From NCBI GenBank assembly GCA_037783545.1, contig JBBELK010000451.1, forward strand, positions 310,001 to 374,000: a stretch of DNA of 64,000 nt, given 5' to 3'. Positions 13,201 through 25,200 of the stretch are shown here, piece by piece. Position 1 is the stretch's first letter; every line of letters starts with the position of its first letter. The notes under the pieces are model-generated. The model did no database searches and had not been told where the DNA came from. It was given only the letters and a program-made list of their open reading frames with translations. The position numbers and the translations under genes are program-made. Source of the DNA: Henricia sp. BOLD:AAB3569 (taxonomy: Eukaryota > Echinodermata > Asteroidea > Spinulosida > Echinasteridae).

Positions 13201-16200
13201 TGACGGAAACGTCAGTTTATCGATTTCAATAATTAATTTCTTTAAATTCCAGTTATGACCTAAAGTAAAAAAATATCCCTCAATGCAAAATGTGCTGGCT
13301 GCCATAGCAACAAGATTAACAATAATAGCATGACATTCTTTGTGGCTGTGCACGCATGCTACCTTGGTTAATGCCGCTTGCAATGCTACATATCCATGGG
13401 TTTTCCACAGTAAAGGGGGCATTTTGGCAACACAGACCATATTTTGTCTGGTCTAAAAATAAAATAAATAAGTTTCAGTTGTTCTGAAGAGATAACTTAG
13501 GCCCAAAAAGGGTTACACAAAGTGTGACAACATGCCTTTCTAAAAACCCTGTGTACAAATATCCAATATATACATGTACGCTCCTAACCGGGATGGACAC
13601 TTGTGTTGCATTTTAGCCCGTCCCGGTTACGAGCGTATATTGGAAATTTGTACACGGGGTTTATAGAAAGGCATGTTGTCACACTATTTGTAAACCTTTT
13701 TTGGCCCAACTTAAACTTTTTTAAATTTTATTTTGAGACCAGACAAAGGTATTTTCTGGAAAATATGGTTTGTGTTGCCAAAATTCCCCCTTTACTGTGG
13801 AAAGACCCAAATGCAAGTTGTTTTGCTACATTAAGTAAACAAGATGGCGTCTCCCATGATTGTCGTAATTCTCTCTATCAAGGGACTTGTTTTTAGATCG
13901 CCCTCTGTTGTCTGTTGTATGTTTGACCATTTTGGCCCAAAAGTAGGATTCATGTACTTAAAGATGTTATGCCGTGGAGAGAGGAATTTACCAAAATTAC
14001 ACATTAAACCATTAAATACATCTAATTATGCCAGGAAAATTGTTCAGAAAAAAATTAGACTGTGCGAATGTTTTTTTACAACAGCAGTTTTTGGCCCACT
14101 TTTCAGCCCAAACTCAAAGCAAAATCTGAACAACAGCCGTCGGGCCTAAAAGTTTTCCATTGGAAAATCAACGGATTCGTGACGTCATTTTACGGACGCG
14201 TCCGGCCGACGGCTGTTTCTTGTTATTCCACAACGTGGCGTTTTGGAATGTTGAAAATTGACTCCAGTGTTGACGTTTTTTCCGATGGAGATAGCGATGT
14301 TTGTTGTTGCTCATCGCATTCATTTCATGACGACAGCAATGAAGAATCATCCAGTGAATTTCCTACGGTTGAACCGTATCAGTTTGAGCCAGAAATAACC
14401 ATGTTAACCAAGGAAGAAATCCGAGAACAACGCGAGTCCGGTGTTCGAATCGACGACCGAAATCGACAACAGGAAACTGGAACGGTACTGCCTCGGCTTT
14501 CTCTTTCTTTCTCAACTTTTTCTCAACCCTTTTTCGTCAATAATTATTTAGTCCTTGGACGTTTTCATGGTAAATGTACCATGTTTGTTTGAGCCGATTG
14601 CCTAAATTTTTAGACCATGTAAATGTGGAATTTATATTCATCGTAAAACTTACCATGAACGTACGTTGTTGAGACGAAAACCAAACCCTAAAATATCCGT
14701 TTGATGGAAAAACTTAGACCTGTTCTTTCCTCTTCATTTGATACTTGTGTATGTTAAATTTAATCCCAACACTAGAACATTTATCCAGCAGTGTTTTGGG
14801 GGCGTCTTGTGATGTGACTGTGTCAATAATGCAATGTAACAAGTTTACGAGAATGTTCAGCGCGCACTCGCTGAAACCATACCGGCTGGCGGGCCGTTCG
14901 TTCGGCGTGTACTTCACAAGGCACTTGATCACGCACGCACGCGGGCGAGCATACCGACCATAGCGGTGGGATCAAGACCAAACACAGGTTTCTTCTTACA
15001 CAATGTGTGCGACACCAGACTATTGTATTGGCGCGGAGTGATATCGTGCGCGAGCCTTTCTTGGCTAAAAACGTCTCCGTAAAATGACATCACGAATTTG
15101 GCCAAATCTGTTTGCTGCCCGCAGCGGCGGGATTTCGACAGTTTCCAGAAAAGAGGAAAATCATGGGTTGGAATTAAGCCTACATTTTCACTTTTTTTAT
15201 TAATATAAAATGTAAAACAAGATAAGAAATCGATAATTAATATATCAAAGAATAGAAACATGCAAAAATAATTATAATTCCTCTCTCCAAGGCATAACAC
15301 CTTTAACGATGGTTAGTTATGCGTAGTCGACTATATAATGCAACATCTTGCTTGCCCAAAGCTACTTCTTTTTTTTATTATACATATTTGTTAGGTGTAT
15401 GAATAATAACATTATTAATTTTGCGTAGATTATGTTAAAAAGAAAAGCTTGTGTAGATTTTTAGTTGCATTTTGGCTTTGTGCTCCAAACCGACCATTAA
15501 AAAGGCGATTCTGTGTGTTGCTGTTCATAGCGCTTCAGGTTTATACTACCAGTGGTGAAATGAGACGGGTGTTAAAAAAAACCACCCCCCAAAAAAAAAA
15601 AAATTATAAAATGGGATTTAATTTGCTTTATGCACTTTAGAAGTTCTTGATAAAACTTGTACATGTTGTAGTGTTTGTCTACACTTTTCACAACTCTGGT
15701 TTTTGGCCGAAACAAAATAGGGCTTTGGAATAGGAAATTCGTTACACCGATACACTGGTCACCACGGTTCGTGCGTGCCAATAAACAGATGTCAGTTAAG
15801 CAGTGTTTGTCTTTTCACTCGACACTTCTTGAAAACCGCAGGGAAGGAAATCGATGCCATTGAGTGATTCTTTTTTAAGTGCCGACTTACACAAAGGATT
15901 TTGTATTGCATTTTGTTGAAATGGACCGAGAATAACATGCCAACTTGGGTGAAATGGCGACTTACAAATGGTGACTTGGAAACAAAAATTTCATTAGAAA
16001 TGTATTATAGACAATCGGGACTTTCGTCGGACGACCGACTTAAAGGGCCTGTGACATGCTAAACAACTTTTGCCTAAGCTTTGCTTCATAATGACAGATT
16101 ACTTGTTCAGCAAGACATACTATTGTTCGGTTGGATGTAAAATCTATAAAAGGTGGCCTTTTTCAACTTTGAAGATTTCATTGCAATAAATCACAGACAG

Positions 16201-19200
16201 AGGGCGCTGTTTTGAGTGCATCACATAAGGAAGACAGAAGGGAAAAGTTAAGAAAAAACATAAGACTTCAAGTTGGACTTGTGGCAAATTGCTGCAGTTT
16301 CTACCCCCAGTTTTGTCATGGCTTACAGCAGGCAATATGTAAAACAAACTCAAACAGCCATGGATTACAAAAGTTTACACCAGCATTTTTGCTTCCACAT
16401 TCAAATTGGAGATTGCAAATTTTCAAAGTACAGATAAATTTTCCATAATAAATTCCCAGGGAATAAAATAAACTCACTAAATAAACTCTCCAAATAAACT
16501 CTCCAGGCAGTTTTTGTATTGTTTGCATTGCATGGAGAAGTACAGAGCGAATGTTTTTATTTGGTGACCCCGTTTTACCCAAAGTTCCTGTCTTGTTTGT
16601 TTGTCTGTGTGCATTATGCATTGTGCTATGTATGTACATGTAAAATTTGCGTTTTGATAATTGTACATGAGTTTGTCATTGTAGTGAAAGTCTGCATCAT
16701 TTTAGCAGGAAAAAGTAGATAAAACATTTCCTTGCTAAATAAAATTGTAAAATGTTATCCATAATTAGGCCTAAAAGTTGATATTTGTTATACAGTTCAA
16801 GTGAGTTGTCCAATTAGCCAGTGTAAATTTCAAGCATACACGATGAGGTCCTTTTTTTTTCGTCCCAAGTTTGGTTGTTTCATTTTAATGGTGATTAGGC
16901 ACCATACCAAAAGTTGTGCTCGTTACTTTGCTCATTTGCGCTCCCACGCAACACTGAGAGAAAAATTTGGTTTGTAGGAAAAACCTGAGGGAGTATACCA
17001 CTATGCCTTATAGCTCAGCTGGTAGAGCATCTGCTGGGTGTGTCAGAGGTCTTGGGAGAAACCTAACGGAGTCTACCACTGTGCCTCATAGCTCAGCTGG
17101 TAGAGCATCTGCTGGGTGTGTCAGAGGTCTTGGGAGAAACCTAACGGAGTCTACCACTGTGCCTCATAGCTCAGCTGGTAGAGCATCTGCCCGGGGTGTC
17201 AGAGGTCTTGGTGAAAACCTGAGGGAGTATACCACTGCCTCATAGCACAGCTGGTTGAGCATCTGCCTGGTGTGTCAGAGGTCTTGGGGGAAACCTGAGG
17301 GAGTATACCACTGTGCCTCATAGCTCAGCTGGTAGAACATCTGCTGGATGTGTCAGAGGTCTTGCAAAAACCTGAGGGAGTATACCACTTTGCCTCATTG
17401 CTCAGCTGGTAGAGCATCTGCCCGGTTTGTCAGAGGTCTTGGGGGAAACCTGAGGTTGTATACCACTGTGCCTGATAGCTCAGCTGGTAGATCATCAGAG
17501 GTCTCGGGTTCAAATCCTGATGAAAACCATATGATTTTTCTCTCATTCCGTGTTTGGTTGTTTCGTTTCAGTGATGATTAGGCACAATATATTGTACATG
17601 TATGTGTTTGTCAACATGGTGATTTTAGAATGCGCCTTTGGCTATTTTGCGAACCGTGCACGAGCCATTTTTCCCCCTGCCCCAAATGACCAAAATTGTG
17701 TGGACTGATGTGTGTATTTTGTCAGGCCATGAAAAGGATTGTCCCAAATTGTTGTTTTTTCCTGTTGAAATCATCCTTGTCTTCAGTTCACGTTTCATTC
17801 TTGTGTTAACATTTACCGTTGTGGCCACCTTTATTGGCACATCTCCCCCCCGTCATCCAAAGTGGGTTTTTTTTGGTGCATTATTTTATGTTCGCACTCC
17901 ATGAAACTGTCAATGAAAATCATTCTGTATGCACATCCATCTAACATAAAACATGGTACAATATTAAGGAATTATTTTACACAGTTGTGACACTTGTCTG
18001 TCATGTTACATATTTTGTACGGAACCCTGACAGTGTTGATATTTTTTATTTTTATTTTTTTTATTGATTGATAATTTTCACAGCTGTAAAAACATGTATC
18101 CATAACCCCTATCCTCTTGTATACAAAAACAATGATGATGGTGATCTTTGTTCTGTGTCACAATCTGTCCATGCGTGGCAAAACTGAAAAAATTGGCCCA
18201 ACTTTTTCAAGTTCGGATAATGCATATCTTGTTCAATCATGGCCATTCTTTGTAATACGTCAGTATCAGTAATTCAGACTATGGTGTAGTTTAAGTGTCT
18301 GGTTGTTGTCCCGAATGCATCATTTCCTTTAGAACTTGCACTATTTGTTGTATATAGAGAAATCCGGTAACTTGGGACTCCTTCCATAGTGAGGAGCCAT
18401 CCATTGCATGAACTGTGTGTTTTGTATTGTTGTTAAATCGAACAGTGCGCATCCATGATGCTTGCAATGCGTGCAACGTGCAAAGAACCAATGACACTGG
18501 CTTTATACGTCTGAGCTCACAGGCACACACGCACATGTACGGTACGCCAAAACATCGGAAAGATTTGACGCATGCGCAAACTATGACACAGCCTCTTTAA
18601 AGTTCAATAGCTACTGCAGTATTGTCCGCAGATGTTTTTTTTAAGAAAGCGTTTTCAAAAAAAAAATGTTCAGTGTTTTTGTGTTTTATATTATTAAAGT
18701 GCATCTTGTGTGGCATTAAGTTTTACCATGCATCAAATCATGATTTTAAGCAACCCCTCTTTTGCGTTTTGTCAATTTGACCAAACAAAATCATCAAAAT
18801 TCTCATTATTTCATTTGATTTTAAGCAACATTTTCTCAATTAACTAACACCCTCTATTTGTCTAACATTTGTTTCCCATAGTAAGATAAAAGCTGCATAT
18901 GAGGAATACATTCGACTTCATAATGTGAAGGTAGTCAATTAACGTTAACATTTGGCGATTTAGTGCATTGTGGCATGGCTTTTCTGTTGTGCTTGAATAT
19001 GTTGCACACCTTGCGCACACCTTAACACTAGAACGCGTAGTTGGTGTTAAGCCTAACGTACATCAACCTTGCAACTGGAAGCAACTCAACTGGGGCCAAT
19101 TTCATAATGCTGTTTAGCAGAAAAATTTGCTTAATCCAACATTGATTGCTTTATAAAAATGGATTAATAGGAAAAAATGTATGTCAACTTGTGTTTTTAG

Positions 19201-22200
19201 CAAGAATAGCAGAACACCTGTCAATTTTAATGCACATCATATAAGATTTTGACTGAAAACCCATTTTTATAAAGCAAACAAATTTTGGATTAAGCAAATT
19301 TTTCTGCTAAACAGCTTTATGAAATTGGCTCCTGATCAGTTGCTGTTGATGTGCGTCTCACGTATTCAGACGCACTCATGCAACTGACGGCAACTAGTTG
19401 CAAGTACGCGTGCATCGACGAAACTGACTGCAACTGGTTGCCAGAAAGTAGAACATGAGCAACTCGCGGCAACTGGGATTTTTCTAGTTGCCAGTGGTTG
19501 CAAGTGCACGTACATCAACATTTTTACGCAACTGATCAGTTACTCCCAGTTGCCGCGAGTTGCTTCTGTAGTTGCAAGGTCGATGTACGCTAGGCTTTAG
19601 TGCAAATCATTGGTTGCGTTTTGAGTTGCTTTTCTAGATTAAAACATGTAAAACAGTTGGGAAAGCTCTAAGTTTTAGCTGCATGAACGATTCACACTTA
19701 GTAATGAGTCTTTCCACGGTAAAGGGCCGGGGCATTTTGGCAACACATACCATATTTTCCAGAAAATACCTTTGTCTGGTCTCAAAATAAAAGAAATAAG
19801 TTTCAGTTGTTCTGAAGAGATAACTTAGGCCCCAAAAAGAGTTACAAATAGTGTGACAACATGCCTTTCTAAAAACCCTGTGTACAAATTTCCAATATAC
19901 ACTCGTAACCGGGACAGCCTAAAATGTAACACAAGTGTTCATCCCGGTTACGAGCGTATAGTGGAAATTCGTACACATGGTTTTTAGAAAGGCATGTTGT
20001 CACACTATTTGTAACCCTTTTTAGGCCCAAGTTCTTTTATTTTGAGACCAGACAAAGGTATTTCCTTGAAAATATGGTCTGTGTTGCCAAAATGCCCCGG
20101 CCCTTTACTGTGGAAAGACCCATATGTATTTTCTCCCACAAAGGTACCATTTTACACAGGAAAACAAATCATGTGGTGTTTGTTACCATTGCTATCAACA
20201 CTTGAAGCAAAATTTCGGATCACTGCAAATAATGTAATGGTCCTTTAACTCTTGATGACAATTTAAATATTCTGGACCATATTGATGTCGACATACTGGT
20301 AACTGTAGAATTTGCACAGAAATAGTTTTCAGAACTTTTTTAAATGTACTCGCGGAGTTGCATACAGCCTATTTGATTTTCCCTGTTCATGCACTATGCA
20401 TTTGCTCTATTTTATTTTTTAACACGTAGTTGGTACACAGTAACCATAGTAACATACAGGATGCCCAAAGTGTACGTACATGTACATGTACGTAAGGGAA
20501 AGGCTTTCTTCCTGTGTGTTAAAGGCCCAGTGGATCATTTGCAATGACCCCAAAAAGTAATCGACGAGTTTACAGGGGAAAAGTTCTGAAAGTAAAGATT
20601 GAATTAATAGCAACTATCCATTGAAAGGTTTTTGCTCAAAATGATATAATTTTACCAGAAAATAATCCGTAAAGATGAAATTATTTAGATCGTTTGCAAA
20701 CGATTTACTTATTTTTGGTTCGCATCTACGCGGTCCAAAATGCATGGGCGCTGTGTACTCCGTGTGCGTGTTCCAACGCGATGCATTTTTATGGATCGCG
20801 CAGTATATGATGTGCGCCACAGAGTGCATGACGCAAGCCACATAGTACCCGATCAACTGAGAACGAATATTTGAAACACCCCGCCAAGACCAGGAAAACG
20901 CATATGGATTTTCGTGTTTTTTTTAAACGTGGTACATTTGACAAAGCTGACATTTCTTCGGATGAGTTTGTTTATGTCTTTCTTTTGATTTATAATGGTT
21001 TTATTCGCAGAATCGCTCAAAAACAGATCATCTACAGGGCCTTTAATGCACCTAACCATGCGTTTCTGCCAGGGACTAAATTAACCAATTACATGGTGTT
21101 GTCATGATTCATTGTCGATACTGCACATTTTATTAATTCACCAAAAACATCAGATAGGTGCCCTTTTTTAAACAAATGCTCTAGGCTGACTTAAAGACAC
21201 ATTGTATCATTTGCAATGACCCAATTTTGTTTTTCATGAGTTGACAAGAAAAACCTTACTCAAAGTGTTGATAGCAATGGTAACAAACATCACATGAATT
21301 TATTTACGTCCAAAAACCATTCACTTGTACACAAAATCCATATATAGATTTTCAAATAGGTTACTGCTGCACATGGATGCCGCTGATACCTGCGATACCC
21401 CCGATACCTGCGATACCTCCGATAAACCCGATACCCCCCGATACCTGCAATACACCCCCTATTTCCCGAAATCTTACAATTCCGCCGTATTTAGAAAAAT
21501 TTGCACAGAGCTCGGTGCATATGTGACTCAAGCATACATGTAACCTACTGATCCATTTTTGCCTCAAACAAATTGATGGAGATTGTTTCAAATGACATAC
21601 TAAAACTGAGTAAACTAATGCAGTGCAAATTTAATTCATTTAATTGAAAAACATTCCCTAAGCCACATTTGCACGTGTAGAATATCATGTCCATCATAAA
21701 ATACATGTAGTTTGGTGTAAAATCACCATTTCACCGTAGCAAATGTCCATGTAGTGCTTTAATAGTGATTTAAAATTTAAAACAGTATATATGCATAAAC
21801 CGAAACGATAACTTCAAAATTATTAGGGTTTGTTTTGCCTTGCCCGGCGTAACTTGATAAACACTGTATACTCATTGCTTCTGCGGAACAGATTCGCCTT
21901 TTTAAATTCTCCTTTTAGGTGGGGTTGAACCCCGCAATTGTCAAGGTCGCTTGTAGTGTAAATGCTACCCGAGTACATATTCGGCAGAGCTTGTGCAGTG
22001 TGCACAAATGTGTAGTAGATTTACCTGATGAATCCAGCGCCAGTTATGCAACACACAACTGCCCACGCTTAACCTGCGTGCAAAATTTTGCGGTTCGAAA
22101 GGCATATCGAACCTGAATCAAGTGTTAAATGCGGGAAATTTTCAGATTTGCAGTCGCAATAAAAATGCCGGGTCTGGATCCACCTTTGCCGTTTCGAGTT

Positions 22201-25200
22201 ACATGTATGCAGCGTATTGTAGTTGTAGAGTACAGTATGCACTTTGTTTGATTGCTTTGCAAATGTTTATTGGCAGTTTCAGACAGTCATTATATTATGA
22301 ATTCCACATCAAGATTTCATGACGTCGGGTTCCATTTTGTAAGTTCAGGATTGAGGTTTTTGTCGTAATGATTTCTGCCTGCTGCATCTGTGTGGAATTT
22401 ATTTATTTTTTATGAGACATTTATGATGAGTTTTAAATTTTGGCTGTGTGCATGGTATTTTGTCTTGCGCGTGGGTTCGAAAATACTAGAAAATTATTAT
22501 AATCCTAATAATTCTAAACCGTGAAAATCTTTAAAATGTAATAATGGTACATGTAGACACTCGTATAGCGCATATGTCTACCTACAGGGTACTCCTGCCG
22601 CTGTTTCCATTATTACTGCTGCCATCAGGAAATCACCAGAACCATTTCACTTCAACTAGGTGGCTGCCTGACCAAGGGGCACAACCCTGTCAGCAGTTAC
22701 ATGTAGATTGTGGCATTCCCCCTTAACAGCTCCCCGAATATCACTTGGGTTGACGAGGCAATGTGTGTTTCATCTATAGCACCATTAAAATGGCAGAAAC
22801 ATGTCGACCATCATAGTTAGATTTTGCAAACTTTAAAATATTTCTACTCTACATGTATACTGTACTAGGCATGGGCGACTCCAGCATTTTCGGAGTCGAC
22901 TCCGATTCAAAAAAAGAATCGCGATTTCATTCGGAATCTTCCATTTTTCGCGGGAAAACATTAAATATACTGAGCGTGTTTAATAGGTAAATGAGCGTGT
23001 TTACGTACATCGACGATACTAATTATTGTGCCGAGTGGCACTAAACGTCCCCGAAATGATGCCGGCCTTTACCACACACACTTTCTTAATAATGTGGAAA
23101 TGATCGGAGGCTAAATATTCTTACAAAAGTTGGAGTTTTGCCTTTGGAATTGCTAGGTAATTTCTCGAATCGAATCTAAATGAAAGGGAATCGATTTCTA
23201 CTGGGTATCGATTCCTCAAAAATCTGGAATCACGATTCCGATTCCCAAAGTGGAATCGATTTTACTTGATTCTGGCGTGGAATCCCCAAGCCTTTACTGT
23301 ACATGTACGTATATTGAGTGCTACCGGTATTTTCAGCCGCATTTTTCCATAATAACATTCTAGCTTGCTTGCTACATTTATGTTTCTGAAAACTAACAGA
23401 GAAAGACTAACAGTGTTCCTTATTGTGTGTGCATCTTAAGTCAATAAAAAGACTTACTGTCCAAACTTACTTGAGGCTTCGAAGAAAGAATCGAATTAGC
23501 AGATATTTGATAGAATAAATTTCAATTATGCATTAATGTGTGGATACTAACCGTCAATGTCTCAAACAAGTAGATCCATTTTTGTTTTCACTAAATGGCC
23601 ATTCTTTCGCTTAAAGAGTGCTCTAATACTTTTGCTTACTGACGACGTAAAATTAAGTTTACATAATTTCTTTGTCATCTCCGGAATGTTTGCACCTTCA
23701 ATTTATTTTGTGACTTAACAAGATTTTATAATTAAATAAGGGTAAAAGTAGAGTTGGTTTACGAGCCAGGTACTAGCTCATACAGCTGGTACATGTACTC
23801 ATCCCCGGTTTCTGTGGCATGGAGTGACTAGGAGCATTGCTACTCCCCTTGGATGGGATGCCAGTCCATCGCAGGTTTACCCCCATCAGTTAGTTGGGTT
23901 TTCCCAACAGGTTGTTAGTTTCCATGGCATGAAGTGACTAGGAGCATTGCTACTCCCCCTGGATGGGGATGCAAGTCCATTGCAGGTTTACCCCCAGCAG
24001 TTAGTTGGGTTTCCCAACCAATATTTGCCGGTACCCATTTATACACCTGGGTGGAGAGAGACAATGTGGAGTAAAGTGTCTTGTCTAATGACACAACGCG
24101 GTGCAATGACCAGGCCTCGAACCTCAAACTTTTTATCTGAAAGTCTGATGCGTTATCTACTAGACCAACATGCCTCTGTATACATATGCATCCTGTGCAT
24201 TACTTAATAATATTAATAATGGTAGATACTTATATAGTGCACATATCTACATGTACCCTACATGGGGGAATGCTGGCGCTGTTGCCATTATTACCGCTGC
24301 TATCAGGAAATCACCAGAACCATTTCGCTTCAACTGGGTGGCTGCTTGGCCAAGGCGCACAACCCTAGGCTATTAGCACTTATATTGTGGCATTCTCCCT
24401 AACAGCTCCCCAAATATCGCTTGGGTTGACGTGGCAATTGAGATTAAGTGTCTTGCCCACAGACACAAACATGTTGGCACAAGTGGGGCTGGAACCCATA
24501 ACCCCTCGATCACGAGCACAGCTGTCTATCCACTAGGCCAAACGTGTCTATTTAATGGTGATTTTATTTTGGGCCGTTTTGTTTCTGTGTGTTGCATGTG
24601 GGTAATGGTCACTCCAGCCCCTGTGGCTGGAGTGACCATTACCCACATGCAAGACACAAGATGCACTAACAGAAACCAAGTTTATTACTCAACAATCACA
24701 AAACAGTTTTGAAGTCGGATACTTAATAAGTTTTCTCCCTTTTTTCTGATGCAGGGAGGAGAGAGGCTGGAAAAACTGCCCCACGTAAACTCACAGGAGG
24801 GCAGTCCTCTTAAGGTAGGTCGCTCGCCAACATCGTCATCCCCGGAGAGAATCCCTTCCGCGTCATCCACAGAGACTACTCCACCAGAGAGCAGACGAAA
24901 TTTTCAGAACGGCGGCACTGCGAACGAGCCAGAAATCTACACTACACTCAAGACCTCAATTCCTACAAGTACGACCAAGGATAGTGCAGTTCGCGATGCC
25001 CTTCCGGTCACTTTTCAAGACTTGGAAAACTTGTCAGGTGGTCAGGCATCCCAAAGTGCTCCGTCGTCTCCAAATCTGAACCGAGTACATTCTCTAAAGT
25101 CAAGTGGGGCTAGGAGACCAAGGTCTAAGCTAGCTCAGCCGGTGTCCTACGTGTCCAAGCTCACCGGTTCCCAAGACAGTTTATTCTCAGAAGGCTCTCA

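Larger units (their letters stand above)
12674..18881 (+). other. Intron 7 of the CCSER-like gene
   Basis: About 6.2 kb. It holds a palindromic MITE (13400-13807), an imperfect TIR element with an exon-like open frame (13970-15305) and a tRNA-like tandem array (16869-17587). The rest is AT-rich with no gene recognised. Confidence 0.5.
18931..24754 (+). other. Intron 8 of the CCSER-like gene
   Basis: About 5.8 kb, mostly inserted repeats: nested foldbacks (19042-19608), a palindromic MITE (19708-20120), an ATTTGCA-family fragment (21190-21370), a short microsatellite (21384-21455), three SINE-related segments (22541-24552) and a strong hairpin (24592-24652). No exon was recognised between 20121 and 22540. 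Confidence 0.5.

Noticed and set aside
13054-13440. Minus-strand frame of 128 codons
   Set aside because: It overlaps the start of the palindromic MITE (13400-13807) and reads repeat sequence; no protein features.
18886-18930. Alternative start of CCSER-like exon 8 at 18886 (acceptor GTAAG), joining directly to exon 6
   Set aside because: The phases would work, but the acceptor lacks support. The 12609-12673 exon, with strong splice sites, supplies the two bases that make the better acceptor at 18882 read in frame.
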